Positions 11,164 to 25,300 of a stretch of DNA of 64,000 nt are shown here, piece by piece (position 1 is the first letter of the stretch; every line of letters begins with the position of its first letter). The notes beneath the pieces were generated by a model that did not search any database, was not told the DNA's origin, and saw only the letters and a program-made list of their open reading frames with translations. A program made the translations under genes and the position numbers. The DNA comes from Azadirachta indica (taxonomy: Eukaryota > Streptophyta > Magnoliopsida > Sapindales > Meliaceae), in contig CM040452.1 of the NCBI GenBank assembly GCA_022749755.1, positions 12,604,350 to 12,668,349 on the forward strand, in the 5' to 3' direction.

Positions 11164-11216
11164 AATGGTGGTCCCGAAGTCAATGGTTTGTGAATGGTGG
11201 TCCCACAGGTCACGTG
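11164..11216. promoter_or_regulatory. GC-rich island with two TCP-type boxes and a G-box
   Basis: Two direct copies of AATGGTGGTCCC-like sequence (11164-11175 and 11192-11203) contain GTGGTCCC, a class II TCP factor site, and are followed by a CACGTG core at 11211-11216. The island stands out from the AT-rich flanks. No gene start is evident nearby, so this may be a distal element or a promoter relic. Binding is inferred from motif only. Confidence 0.3.
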
Positions 11217-12142
11217 GCAGACATGCAAGTGTAAATAAAGAGTAAGACAGACAACGACGGCACAGCGGCATCCGATCCGAATCCGCAATGCAATGCAATC
11301 CCTTCATTAATTTAATTTAAATTTATTTTATTATATAATTATTTTCGCTAATGTCCCAATCTCTATCTTTATTCCATTTTGTATTTAGCTTTTTGAAACA
11401 TTTTACCAATATTGTATTCTAGCTTTTAACTTTTAAACAAACCTCGCAAGGTCTAATCCAACCCATCCCATACCTTTTCAATATTGAATGTCCCCATTTT
11501 TAATTCTAATATTTTTTACCGTTAACTTTTTGACACAAAGAAACGTCTCTCGCAAGGAATAAACTTTCATAGTTGAACTTCCCCATTTTGATTAAAATTG
11601 TATTATAATATTAAGAATTTTTAATAAACCAAAAGGGGTAATTAAAAATATTTAATTTAGAACAAAAAAATTTTAGACCATTGTATGTCCTAATATTAAT
11701 CATGAGAATATTTTTATTAACACTATTAGAAAAAAACCAGAATTTTCCAACACCAGTGTCATTAATATTTATAAAAAAATATCCATATTTTTTATAAAAA
11801 GGAATAAATTCCCATTTTATTTAATAATAATAATAAAAATGGGAACAAAAAAATTTTATGAATGAAAGGTTCTGATTTTCTAAAAAAATATCAAAAAAAA
11901 AAAACTTATAAAAAAATTGGGGAATGAAAGGTTATTATTAAAAAAGAGTTTTTTGATTTGAAGAAGCATGTCAGTAGTTACTTATAATTACCTTTGTACT
12001 AAAATAAATTGGATATATTACATAGTAGAGTGACTATTAAAGAGTTTTAATTTGAATTAATAACTTTAATAGTCACATCATTATGAACGTCTTTACAAAA
12101 AAAAATTATAATAAGATTGTAATAAAATGAATAGACCTTGAT

Positions 12143-12610
12143 TAGGGGTGAACAGATTCGAGTTTGGTTCGATTTTTCTAAAAATTGAATCGAACTTAAA
12201 ATGTGTATGTTGTGGAACATAACTAATTTAAACAAAAATAGTTACTTTCCTTCGGTTCGATTTTAAAGCTTCTTAATTCGGTTTTACTTTTAAAAAATTT
12301 ATAAATATTATCATTAAAGTCTCTAATTTATTGTAAAATTATAAAAAATAAAATTTTAAAGAATATAAATATTAACCCTATTTTTATGTAAATTTATGAA
12401 AATAATTAAAAATATTTTAACTTTTTTATAAATTATAAAATAATTAAATGTTCAAAAAATATCTTACATTCATGTTCAGGTCAATTTTGGTTTTATTTGG
12501 ATCTGAACCGATCTAATTGAAGTTGAACCAGTGTGAAACTGAATTTATTTTGAAATCGAATCGAACAATTTGTTTCGGTTCAGTTTGATTCGATAAAGCA
12601 TTTTTGCCTA
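12143..12610. mobile_element. Non-autonomous hAT-type element, 468 bp
   Basis: Termini are TAGGGGTGAACAG (left) and the inverse of TTGCCTA (right), with subterminal GGTTCGATT / GGTTCAGTTTGATTCG motifs in inverted orientation. Flanks ACCTTGAT (12135-12142) and ATCTTAAT (12611-12618) match at 6 of 8 positions, both differences being transitions, which fits an aged 8-bp target duplication. It shares termini and subterminal motifs with 42132-42613 and with the 4.4-kb element at 54618-59029. It has no coding capacity. Confidence 0.65.
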
Positions 12611-12618
12611 ATCTTAAT

Positions 12619-14519
12619 CTTGATTCTTATTAGGATGAGGATTTTTAAAGTTGATTCTTATTAAAATAAGAACTCTCTAAGCATAAATTTTTTTTTTAAT
12701 CTAAATAGGTGAGCATAAATAGAGAGGAAAGAGGAAAATTATATATTTTTGGAATCCCTAAGGTTTATATTTTGGAAATTAGGAGTGTATAAATACATAG
12801 AAAAGACATATTTTCTTAGAACTCTTAAACTCTCTATTTTTGAAATTATTTTCACTTAACAAAAAAAATTAACAATTTTTTTTTTTCCGTAGTTTTACGG
12901 TTTTCTTAAAATAACTCTACAAAGTTATCATCGATCACCATGTCGAAGCCACTGACCATTCATTTATGTTTAAGTATATGAAGATTCACGAGATCACATT
13001 AAAATATTTTGTGACTTTCATTCGGATATCAAGATAAACGAAGGTCAACGAGGATGCATTGAGACTTCTTTCAACATCCTTCCAAATATGGTCACGCTGG
13101 CCAATTGAATTTGAAAATTGATCTGAAGATAAAATGTTTCAAGTATTGGTTTGAATCAAAATTTTAGCATTAAGCAAAGAATAACAATATTTCATAGTTA
13201 ATTCAACTTATTATTTACATTTAATTAATTTTCATGCCCATTTAATTTAAATAATTGGTACTACCACAATTTTAGTTGATAATTAGATAAAATATATTTT
13301 TTCTATTGATAATATAAACTGAAATTTAAATATGATTATTATAAATAAAATTATTTAAATATTTATTGGTTAACTTTAAATTATTATTTATATTTTATTA
13401 CATTTCATTTGAATTTTGAACATTTTAACTAATTGATAAATCTATTTAATTTTTATATCATTTTGACAACAAATAATTTATATAAAACTCAGTATTTCTG
13501 CTACTTCAAATAAAAAACAGTAATAAGTATAATTATGCTCAGTCCAATCTAACACAAAAAATATGGCTTTAGATTTCGAGACAAAATATTAAATTAATTG
13601 GATTATACGAATTTTTTCAAAAATTATTATATTTCATATTTTTTGCTAAAATTCATTAAAAAAAACATACACACACAAACACAAAACTTAACATTGTATT
13701 ACAAATTGTATTTATAACTGATAACTATAATAGGCTTTTGCTTTTTTCTTTTTTTTTTTTTTAAATTTGAAATATGAATGACATCTTCATTTGTATTTTG
13801 TTAACATTTTGAATATTAACTTTAAGACAAAAAAGTATGTTTAACTGTAAATTTTAAAATTATTTTTCAAAAAATAAAAAATTATTTTTAAAATTTTAAT
13901 TAAAAAGTGAAAAAAATCTTTTGTTCAAAAATTATTTTTAAAAATTAATTTCAATTTTATTACTAAAATAACTATTCTACCAACATAAAAAATAACTATT
14001 CTACCAACATACTTGTTTTAAACCTTATGATATTTTTAGATTTGTGCAATTATAAGTCTTAAACTCTATATCTTTTGTTTTTGAAAATTTATCAAGTTCT
14101 TCTGTTAAGCCCTAATCAATAAACCTACAAAATCCTTCAAAGTAAATAATAAAAAATTATAAAAGAACATAATAAGTTTCTCAAAATGAAGATTATAAGC
14201 TACTATTTTGACTAATTGATAAAAGTAATATTTTCTTATAAATATTAACAAACCCTTGTTCATGTTATTTTTCTTATAGAAATAGTATATACAAAGAAAA
14301 TACATGCCGAAACAAAAACAAAATAATAGTTTTCATATGAGTAGGGATATATATATATATAATAGAGTAATTAGAAAATAATGTTTTTGGATACTAATAA
14401 ATAAAAGAAAATTATTCATATTTTTTATTGAACAATTTTTTTAAAAAAAAAATAGTTTTTATTCAAATAAAAACATTTAAAAATTCTTAATTAAATTAAA
14501 AAAATAATTAAAAGTTTAC
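12619..14519. other. AT-rich intergenic DNA, nothing recognised
   Basis: Long A/T runs and short direct duplications (for example AAATAACTATTCTACCAACA near 13965-14010) but no gene or defined element. Confidence 0.55.
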
Positions 14520-14840
14520 TTAGTATACTTGAACTTTTTTGGAGTAAATATTTTACAAATAGAGTTTTAATAAACATTTATTGATTGTTTGATTGTTATG
14601 AATATTTTATAAAAAAAAATATATTTACTTTATAAAACTATATTTATAGAAGAATGTAGTAAAAATTTTTAAAAATTAAGAAAACTTAAGATAATTTTAA
14701 AAAGACTTAAAAATTATTATAGTCAAAATCTTAAAATTTGGGTTCCTTCATATAAAAGTGCAATGGTTTTAATTTTCAAAAGCCTTTCTCCAATAACAAC
14801 TAAATAATACCAAAAAAAGTTAAAAAATATTTTTTACATT
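14520..14840. mobile_element. MITE copy related to 40077-40499
   Basis: The segment with AGAGTTTTAATAAACATTTA (near 14560) and the GTTTGATTGTTATGAA that follows aligns with 40150-40200, and the right part (near 14740-14800, TTCATATAAAAGTG then TTTTAATTTTCAAAAGCC) aligns with 40345-40405. Order and spacing are alike. Ends are eroded and it abuts the fold-back element at 14858. Non-coding. Confidence 0.4.
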
Positions 14841-14857
14841 ATTATTATTATTATTAG

Positions 14858-16115
14858 AGAAATTGATATATAACCCCTAATGTTTGGAGAAATAGACACA
14901 TTCCCTTAATATTAGAAAAAAATAAATGTTCCCCTCAAGTTTGGACAAATAGACATATAACTCTCTTCAATTTTTATATCTATTAGTTGACCAATTAGGT
15001 TAATATCATTTGTATTTTTAAATTTTTAAATGATTATAAATCAAAAATAAATATTTTAATTATAATAATTTAATCCCTATTTCAATATTTTGTACAATAT
15101 TTTTTTTAATTATAATAATTTATTCTCTATTTTAATATTTTTCATAGTATACTAAAAACTAAAAAATTTTTAATTTAATATTGCAATAGGAAATTTAAGA
15201 AAATTATTATTAAAAAATTTTTAACAATGAGTTAGATAAAACTCAAACATTAAAATAATTTTAACCATCTTCTTTTGCTTTGCTAATAATAATTTAATGT
15301 TTAATTGTCAAAAAAATTTGATATACACTATATTGATTTAAAAAATTATATTAAGTTCATTATATTTATTATGAAAATATAAATAAAAAAAAAAAAAAGA
15401 AGAAGAGAATTTGATGTCATTTATTAATAAAATTAGTAATTAAATATATCTTATATTATTGTTAAATAATATACTTTAATTTTCATTAAAATGCAAGAAA
15501 AGAAGAGAATATATATATATATATATAACCTGCATTTTTTTTATTTATAATTTTTTCATAATTTTTAAGAAAATATAATAAATTTAATATTATATTTAAA
15601 TTGATATATTTTATATAAAAAATAAAATATTAAAAAATATTTATTTAAAATTTTTTAATAATTAATTATTAAATTGTTATTGAGAAAGTAAAAGAATTAA
15701 ATTAAAATTATTTTAGCGTATAAGTTCGATCTAATTCATTGTCAAAATTTTTTGAATAATAGTATTTTTTTTTTTAATTTTTTATTGAAATAATTAATTA
15801 AAAAATTATTTAGTTCTTAGTATAGTATGAAAAATATTAAAATAAGGATTAAATTGTTATAATTAAAAAGGTATATTATAAAAAATATTGAAATAGGACT
15901 AAAATATTATAATTAAAATATTTATTTTTAATTTATAATTATTTGAATATTTAAGAATACAAATGATATTAACATAACTGATCAACTATCGGCCATAAAA
16001 ATGAAGGGTGCATATATTTATTTGTTCAAATTTGCTAGAGCATTTATTTTTTTTAAATATAAAGAGGTACGTGTCTATTTTCCCAAAGAGTAGGGAGGTA
16101 TATGTCAATTTTTCT
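14858..16115. mobile_element. 1.26-kb fold-back element with ~500-bp inverted arms
   Basis: The left end starts AGAAATTGATATATAACC and the right end is the inverse of AGAAAAATTGACATATACC. Complementarity continues inwards for several hundred bases: TTAATATCATTTGTATT near 15000 faces its inverse near 15965, and the GTTAGATAAAAC region near 15230 faces 15725. Only about 15390-15530, with an AT run at 15510-15527, acts as a loop. Flanks are ATTATT-rich on both sides, compatible with a 9-bp duplication but not diagnostic. Long inverted repeats without coding capacity fit a MULE-type fold-back element. If transcribed it would form a long hairpin RNA. Confidence 0.7.
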
Positions 16116-16319
16116 TATTATTATTTTGATCTAATGGAGAATTTACTGCAAAGTACTTATTCATAATGAGACTTTCAAAAAGTTTTTATCTTAAATGTAA
16201 AATGCATTGCAGCAATCATCATCTTTCTTATTTATACGAGTATTTAAGACTTTGAAAGTCGCTTTTACACATGAAAGGTATTAATATTGGACCAAAATTC
16301 TGCTTAAAGCATGGTATGG

Positions 16320-16590
16320 AAAACTGAATTAAGTTTGATACTGAAGGAAACTAATCAACTATTCTGCTTAAAGGGTAAAACTAAATTGATTTTCACATTG
16401 AAAACTAATCAACTTAAATTAATGTTTTTGTGTATACAATATAAAATAACAAGTAAAACTGAATTGAGTTTGATATTGAAGGAATCTAATCGAGTTAAAT
16501 TATAATTGGTTGTTAATGTTTGTGTATACAATATAAAATAACTAAGTTGTTAATGTTTTCGTACTTACAATATAAAATAAGAGGTTGAAA
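16320..16590. repeat. Degenerate tandem duplication downstream of LPA1
   Basis: AAAACTGAATT-(A/G)-AGTTTGATA-type blocks start at 16320 and 16455 (135 bp apart), and GTATACAATATAAAATAA-type blocks recur near 16430, 16524 and 16565. Non-coding. The rest of 16116-17327 holds no recognised feature apart from the presumed 3' flank of LPA1. Confidence 0.6.
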
Positions 16591-17327
16591 TCTCTGATAA
16601 AACAAGTAAAATAAAAAAATTTGTTACTCTTTTGCAAGGTTAAAATATTATAATAATAGTTTTTCTAAATTCAACAGGTCCTTTATTTCCATCTCTGGTT
16701 TGAATTGTAAATTGATATTAATTTATGCAAAATCTAAGACACATTTATCTCTCTTCAAGTTTTGACAATTTCGCAGATTGACCTATTCGATCCGAAAGTA
16801 TCTTTACTTCCTATGCCGAGCCGAGTCATTAAAAGTTAGTTTAATACTCACAGAAATCCTTACGGCTCTATTGTGCCCAAAAAAATAAAAAAGATAAACA
16901 ATCAATTTAATTTAATTAATCTTCATATGTTGTTAAAATCAATTTCCACAAATTACACACGAGAATTTGGTTCAAACAGCAGAGTTAATTGACCAACAGT
17001 CGGCCAAAGAACCAAAAAGAACCAATCTTGGTCTCTTGCAAGTTCATCTAATATCATTTTAGTTATATACTAATTGTGCCTGCGCACTTGAAGCACATTT
17101 CCAACCCACAAGTTCCGATGGTTATGATCATATTCACCCAAACTGGAAACTGAAAACAACCATGAAAAGAGCCATTTCATGTTCGAGCAAAGATTACTGA
17201 GCATCTCTATACCCCAAATGGGAAGAAACCCAACTACAAACTTGCCTAATTACTGTTTACCTAAAAAGATAAAATAAAAAAGGGAAAGTGGGGCAAAAAC
17301 ACAAGAAACTGGGACAAAACTTTTCTG

Positions 17328-20300
17328 CTACCTTTGAGGACCGCCAGAAAGAATAGGATCGCTGGTTACTGTCCCATGTTTTCCTAAAGCTGAAATGCTG
17401 AGGGAGCGTTTTTTCACTTTGATATTGCCAGAAGGAATCAATTTGTGTTCATTCTTCTCCATGACTGTAGAAGAGTAAGAGCACAATGTCTCAGACAATT
17501 GCTCACTTCTAGTTCTAAGGAAGCGGTCTAGATTCTGGCTATACTTTTCTCCTTTCATGTTAGTTGACTCGACCTCGGTAACAGGAACCATCATGTCCTT
17601 GTCCTTGAACTCCTCTTCAGCATCAGACAAATAGCCATTCTCCTCAATATCCTGCATCGCCAGATCCTCATACTCTTCATCTGATTTTGTAGATTCCTCA
17701 TCGACTGATCCTATCTGTATAGAAGGACAGATCAAAATGTCAAAATTCATTCTAATACAACAAGAAGCTCTATTTACTAAAATCCGCAATCACTAATACC
17801 CAAACAACCATAATACAATTTAAATACAACATCAACATCAATGGTATTATTTTAATATGTGATGAAATGGCAAGCACTAATACCAGCTCCAAATTAGACA
17901 TAATGAAAATTTGAGGACATAGCCAGTATGATAATTGTTTACCTCTTCAATGACCTGATTGTCAGTATCATCACTAAGATCCTCATCACTGTCAGCCTCA
18001 GGTGGATCATCAACCTCCTCGTCACTACCATGGACTGACTGTTCCTCCTTCAACTGTAGAGACAAGAAAAGCATCATAAGTCTGAGCTATAATGGATTAC
18101 CTATAAAAAGGATGCAACAACTCACTCAATGACCTTCTGAAGAGTCACTAACCAACCGTAAAAGAAGGATTACAATAGGTTTTCAGCTTAAATCAAAATT
18201 GGTGACAAAGTATACCTCTTTGGCATGTCCATCAGATGTCCTCGGTGAGCTGCAGCAAGAAGATTGATTTCTACTACCACTATCTGTCCATTCAGCCCTA
18301 GACTCATCCACACTTCCAGCATGACTTGTGCCACCATCACTGAGCCAAGCACTGATCCCAAAGTGTCCAAACTGAAGATTAACTGGTTCTGCCTTTCCAA
18401 TAGTCAGAGGTCCATACATAGGATTTCTCATTCCATCCTCGGTCCCAGGGACCAATATAGGCTTTCCATTATTGTCAACTGAGGTCACAGGCCAAGCCTT
18501 TGCCACAGATCCATCAGTATTAAGAAGAGCCATCAGATGCCTAGAAGAACCTTTCCTCTGTATCAGCTGAAACATCCCCTTGGAGCTCAAGGAATGTGCT
18601 GCACATTGGTGCCTATACTCCTCATTGATCACGGAAACTGTATTTGTAGTTGGATCATAGAGATGCTCTCCTGCCTCACGTCTGCGAAGGCAGCTGAAGA
18701 CTGTTGCATGGATTGCTGCTACACTCTTGTCGACATTGGTATTGTTTATTTTGGGGACCAGATGCTTGTCAGCCCGCTGACAGAGAAAATCCTGTATAGT
18801 TCTGATGTTTCGTATATACTTCACGTATTTATTTTTAGATGGGTCTAGCGTCATGTACTTTGCACGGACGGCAAATCGTTCCATGTGTTTGCTTTCATTT
18901 GTAATGTAAATCATGAAAGGTATGATTGAAGGATGTTTCTTCATAAGCCCCATCTGCACAGAAGATCAAAATTGAGAAAAGAACAGAAAGAGAAACTCAA
19001 AATATATGATAAAGATATTGCTCACCACAAAATTCAAGCTTAAGTGAACACCCTCAACGACGACTGATTCTTTCCTTTCTTCCCACGCAGTTATTAGCCG
19101 ATCTAGGCTGTCAATGACCATTTCACTTTGTGCCTTAAATCCTTCAATAGCCATCTGCTTTGGACTGATCAATTCAGCTGCATTAGAACCAGCCTCTGGA
19201 TGGATATCGGATTTCCCTGTAGGAGAACTATCAGATACTTCATCCTTTGAAACTGAAAGCACAGCACCTGCCAACTTTCTGGCCTTCTTTTTAGCCTTTG
19301 CTTCTGCAACTGCAACAGGGTCCAAGTACTCCCCTGCATGGTAGGTTGAAGCCCAGAGTAGAGGGTTTTGTTTCTCATCTACAAAACTCCTCATCATATG
19401 CCGAATAGAATCAGTAGATATCACTGTTGTAATTCCCAGCCTGCTACCCTGCATGACACAGGTGGGAAGATCTGAGAATATAAATTGTGGTAGTCACCAA
19501 TAGTTGACATTCAATTCCACCCAGAAACTTCAAGTATCCACATCATCAACATTCCATAGGAAAAAAGCGTAAAAAACTACAATAAGCTGTTGCCATTTGA
19601 CTCCAGAACAACCAAATGAGATGAACAGCAAAGAAATACCAGCAATGCCGACAAAGTGGATTTGCCACAGCCACTGGTGCCACACAACAGCACAGTTACA
19701 GATTCCTTCCTTTCTCGGATTCTGCAACAAGAAAATAACATCTTACCTATGCAAGCAAGACAAGATGCAAAAAGTGAAAAAGACAAAAGGAAAACTTCTC
19801 TCACATCACAACAAGCAATAAAAAGTTAGCCGTCTAACTTTGTTTTAAAGTAGAACCATTTATCCAAATTCGTTGCGCAGAAATGAAAAGCTCAATTAGA
19901 TAGCATAATTTCTACCAAGAAAACTTGGTGGACACAATAAGCTAAAAACTGTAAGTGCATCTCACAAGTAAGAGCTGGGGCTATGAAGTGCCCTCAGGTT
20001 TCAGAACATTTTAAAAATATGCTTCACCAATAAAACCTCCCAAACTTCTTTGTACAGCCCAACATCTGCACCATATTCTGACTTGGATAATGTGTAGCTT
20101 TCACCAACTATATAAAATAAAATCTCTCCATCTAACCAGAAGTAAAATAATCAACAGAGACCACAATTCTATCAACAAGCTCACACAAAATTACAAAATG
20201 TTTATATAATACCAAAAGCACAAGAGTATCAGAATAAATATGAACTTCGAGGGCAAGCACTTCACAACACACTATAAATAAAAAAGATATCCAGAAAAGC

Positions 20301-21899
20301 AAAAGATGCTCAACAATACCTGCATGCCAAAACCAAGTCTGCCCTCTGATTATGACCCACATACTTGTATTCAGTCAGGGCATCGCATACAACATCTAGG
20401 AAAGTTTCTCTGCTAACAACTACAGTAGTGCGTCTTTTGTACAACTCGAATGGTATTCTCTTACACTTATCATTGGTCTCTGAAACCTCCTCTTCTTTAC
20501 ACAAGCTACCGCCAAAGGAACAACTATCTTCCTTTTCAAAATTTCCTTTGAAAGGATCTGATCCTATTCTTTCTTGGAGCTGAGCACTGGTAGGACTTTC
20601 ACTTCGTATCAATTCAAAAACCCTTTGACTAATCTGATAAAAGAAAATTTTTAATGATCAGCAAATGTATCCAGTTTCTTCAATAACACAGGAACAATCA
20701 GATAAATTTTATGGAACCAATCACCAAGATTGACAGGTTTGATGATATTGTTGCAAACCCACCCCAACCACTGGACATTGTTCACTATTAATTGATAAAA
20801 ATATTATAAGACTAAAAGGTAACAAGGGATTTTTGTTCTGAATTGTAAAACAATCAGTTTGGAAAAATGATGTTTCCACAACCGCTTAAACAAAAATGAC
20901 TGAGATCAGTACATAGAGTCATATCCAATACCAAGATAACAAGTAACTGAGCATGATCAAACCTTCCCAACTTGGAAACAAACATCAAGATGTAGACATC
21001 ATACAAACACTAAACACGGTATGGACAGAACACAACTTGGAAACAATTCTCCAAACGCGGACTAAACAATTTTGAAACTCATCTGCCTTCCAAATGCTTA
21101 CATTATTACATAAATGTGGACTGCATACTTCCCTTCTAACTTCACAAAAATTAATCTAAATAGATAAATTATACTTATTCAAAGTATTGCAGCATACATC
21201 AATGAACTACAAATGACACCAACCCAAACAAGTCAACTACATTCATGGAGTAGTTAGCAACCAAATTCAAAGTTTAAAAGAAAAATAAATATTTAGACCA
21301 AAACTATCACGAAAAACTGAATCGATGCAACCCAATAAGTGTCAAAATTTAAGACTAAACCAAAACCACTCTGATCAGAGTTGAAAGAGTTAATATGTAG
21401 ACAAATAATTACCTATAATATAAACCAGTCACATGAAAAACACATCTGCACAATGACTTCGACTCATAAACTGAGACAGGAAACCCAACCATTGGACAAA
21501 ACCATATAGCATTATGTTAACTTCATTTATTAAGTAAAATATTAGAGAAATTTTACAGAACACACAGTATGCAGCTCAGATCCTCCTCGAGAGCAAACTC
21601 AACCATTTGACAAAATGCATAGTTTAAAACTCCAGTGTACTTGGTGAATCGAAGAAATTGAAAATTCCGGAACAATTACCAAAAATTTCACTTCAATTGA
21701 GGAAAACAAAAAAAAGTTTTTCTTGAAAAGGAAAAGCACATATACGTACCTTGAAAGCATGTCGTGCTTTACAGCCCATTAGCTGCAAAGTGCTCTGTAA
21801 AACGGGACGAGTATATCGAAACGACGGCGTGTTGCCTTTATCTCCCTTCTCCTCCTCATCCGCCACGGCTATGTATAACAACTTCCCAACCTCCGCCAT
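17328..21899 (-). CDS. LPA1: LPA1-type P-loop NTPase / 2-phosphoglycerate kinase homologue
   Basis: Seven coding exons on the minus strand: 21899-21750, 20633-20320, 19721-19640, 19448-19026, 18953-18216, 18053-17943 and 17714-17328. All introns are GT-AG and phases join without a break, giving 734 codons, close to the plant family length. The N-terminus ([19 protein letters not shown]) and the block [20 protein letters not shown] are typical of plant LPA1 homologues. A Walker A motif GTSGCGKST is at residues 169-177, followed by [18 protein letters not shown] (exon 4), as in archaeal 2-phosphoglycerate kinases. Residues ~570-640 form a very acidic, probably disordered tail segment. In rice, loss of LPA1 lowers seed phytic acid; kinase activity is predicted, not shown here. 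The gene looks intact. The start is chosen by family similarity and the GATGGCGG context. Confidence 0.92.
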
Positions 21900-22330
21900 C
21901 TTTCCCTAGAGGCAACCAAAAATAACAAAACAATAACCAAATTTCAGATATGAATTTAATGACAATGTGGTAGATCATCATAATGCGAGATTTGATCGAA
22001 CCTGGTAAAGTGAGAAAAAAAAAAAAAACGAGTAACTGGATCAAGTGAAGACGGTTCAAGGAGTTAAAGTCATATAAACAAATGGAGCTGAAGCCGAGAG
22101 GATCGGCCAGCAAACGACGTCGGCGCGGAAATATGACACGATCTCACCATTGCTGTTACCTGTCATGCGCGCATCGAACCAACTCAACAGAGTACTCCAC
22201 GGGTCTCGTTCTTATAAAGTTTCTCGCTGTACCTAAACCGCTTTGGTTTGGTTTAATTTCTCTCTATTTCTTACGTCTGCGTGAAATGACAGATTTCGCC
22301 TTGGATTTGTTTTAGATATTGCGGATGGGT
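21900..22330 (-). promoter_or_regulatory. LPA1 5' leader and promoter region
   Basis: The 5' flank of LPA1 is relatively GC- and CpG-rich between about 22085 and 22390, unlike the AT-rich DNA beyond. A leader intron is possible (CAG|GTTCGATC near 22000 to CTCTAG just before the ATG) but weak. A clear TATA box was not found. The plus-strand open frames here look like chance frames. Confidence 0.4.
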
Positions 22331-25300
22331 TAGGGTGTTTTGACACTACGCACAAGGCGCGTAGGGTACGGGAACGGAGATCGAGGAGTGGTACCGGATG
22401 TAATTATCTTGATAGGTAGGGTCAATCTAACTATGTATGTCTTTAGGGGGTGTGCAATTGACCAATTATATGTATTTTATATATACTTTTTACCACCAAA
22501 TGACAAAAAAAATCTATTTAATTTTATATGGTAGATAAGATGGTGAGTTCTTTTTCTAATCCGACTTCTTACCTATTTTTATACAATTATATTAACGTCT
22601 TTTCAACTGTTGGTATTAGACTTTCAACATCTATTAATTGTATAAATTAAATTTAATCCCAATCCTTTTTAAAAGAAAATTTAATCTTCTTCTTAAAAAA
22701 TTTATTGATTTAACAATTTAAAAAGATATATGAGTATGAGTAAAATAATATGATGTCATCAGAGTAATATTTTTTATTTTAAATAACAGCTCATTTTAAC
22801 AAATTCATGTTGATAAAATAATTTGCACTCAAATTAATATTTAAAGTTTGTGTGTTTCTACTATTTATTAAACTACTTTAATACTAATAATTTGTCTCTT
22901 GTCTTAAAAGCTCAAACTTTTAGGTTAATCGATAAATTTAGAATATTTGAGCATAGTTGATTGCATTATGATATTATTTAAATTAAATGTAATAAATCAG
23001 ATTATTTGACAAAATTTATTAAATAAAAGAAGCTTGTAAAAAAAAAATGCTAAACCACTTAAATAAAATATAAAATTAAAATACATAAATTAAATTTCTG
23101 TATAATTGTATTGCAATAGTTTTAAAATACAATTTGAATAATTGGAATTAGAGTGATGTGATTTTAATACAGAGTTGTCAAAATAAAAATAAATATATGT
23201 AGTACAAGTTAAAAACATTTAAAATCAATAATACTACCAGTACATGTAGTGAATGTATGGAAAATTGAAATTAATTAATAAAGTAATGTGGAAATGATGT
23301 AGAAGGACGTGATTTATTTTATTTCTATTTTAGGTGGAAACCTAACTCCGAACCAGCGGTACGACCTCGTTTTGGAAAGCTCTCTCGCCAAAAAAGAGAG
23401 GGGAGTCAGAGAACCATTTAGCAAACGAGGGTGCGGTGGGTCTCCGTGGCCTGAAACTCTTTTCTAAAAGCTGAAATATCCGAATTATGATGGTAGGGTC
23501 CATCATTTACTGCAAGTGGCCTACCACTCACATGTTATACGACCACGTTTTAAACACTTTATTTGCCAATTGGTGATTGGGGTTTTGAAAAGACTAATTA
23601 ATTATTTCGCATTAAAAATTGCTTACCGTTGGTATGGTTGAATCAAATCATGATATTATTGATCGGAAAAGTTTAACTCTCTCTTTCCTCCACGTGTTAT
23701 GTAATGGGAACGCCAATTAAAAGAGGGTTGAATGGAATGCGCCAAAAGACGGAGCCGCTACTATTTCTCGAACGCTTACCTATTCATGTATTGGAAAGAT
23801 AATTTGCTCACATAATAATCGAGAAGATTTAATTTATTTTTTAAAATACAAGAACATAAATTGTGACAACATTAATTATCACATAAAACATTATTTAATT
23901 TTACTATTCATTTATATTTTTAACATAAAACTATACTTAAAAAATTTTGACTATAGTAATTTAAAACAAACCTCTTTTTTCTCTTAAAGCTACAACAACT
24001 CTTCACTTTATTAAATTTTTGTGTTATTTTATCAAGTCCATACCAACAGCATACTATTGGTGGTTAATTTCGTGTGATATGAGTTATGCTTTGAACATGG
24101 ACCCACTTTGCTTTGCTTTAAATCTTTATAACATTAGCTACGTATTTACACGCTATGATTGAAACAAGCATTATATTTAATTGGTCGTTTTGTATTTAGT
24201 AATATTAATTAAATGTAGTTAATAATAATAAAAAAAAATGAATGAACTATACTATATCATAATTGAATAGTATTACACCACATTAATTAATATGTATTTC
24301 GTAATATGTAAAACACATTTTATAGATTAAAAACCATCAATTTAGAAAACCTTCGATGTTAAGACATACATTACATTGAATGGGTCCAAAAAGAGAGAGA
24401 ACTACTACAAAGAACTTGGTTTAAGTTAACGACTTTGAATTAATCATAGTCTTAGTCAGGAACGCGTCTTCTCTGACGGATTAAAGAGTGGGTAGTGTTA
24501 TAATGGAATATGATATTGAATGCGATTAGGGGCCATTGTAGTAATTGACTCATCGTCCCATCCCACGAGTCATGACTTAAAGGTTTGTTTTGTGGGACAT
24601 ACTTACTGATCACATTCCAAACAGCACAAATACAAATACAAATACGATGTAATACAAAGGATTCAATCAATCGACGGTTGCTTATGAAAGCAAGTGTCGG
24701 ATGGGATGGGGCTAAGATTATTCTACAGGTCATATCGTGGGCCGGTGCTGCTGGCTTGTGATTGTTTTTTATTTATTTATTTTTTGTTCACGTTCTAGAA
24801 GAAATATGGTTATAACAACTAAGATCTCAAATTTAATGTTTTCAAAATAAAATAATGATGTTTATTTATTTAATAAAGTTACGCAGGTGTGATCTCTCTC
24901 AAATTTTGGGAGACCAAAATTTTAAAATATTAAAAAATGAAAAAGGCTCAAAAAAAGGACAAGACAACGCGGCAAAAAGTTTGGCACGCAGTTCAAGTCC
25001 GAATTTTCTCAGTTTTCAACATGCAAGTTGCGTTTCATTGGTTACAGCCCAGTCAACGCTGCGGAAAAGAAGGAAAAATTTAACTGCAATTTTAATATTA
25101 TTTAACATTTCCAAACTTTTTTTTTTTTAAAAAAAAAAAAAAGAGGAAAACGGAATCTTTGGAATTATTTTCTTAAAACAGAAACTCTAATTAGTGTCGT
25201 TTCTTAATCATATTCGTAGTTGTAATTGTAGTTACGAAATTTGTTTTGGCGAGGGGTTAAAAAAGAGAAAGACATACTGATTGCTTAGAATATGTTCTCA

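Noticed and set aside
18264..18848. Plus-strand ORFs opposite LPA1 exon 5
   Set aside because: They are shadows of the spliced minus-strand coding exon.
22082..22534. Plus-strand ORFs starting in the LPA1 promoter
   Set aside because: No recognisable domain; composition follows the GC-rich promoter.
24452..25130. ORFs in a GC-richer intergenic patch
   Set aside because: No motif, no neighbouring exons, ends in poly-A runs.
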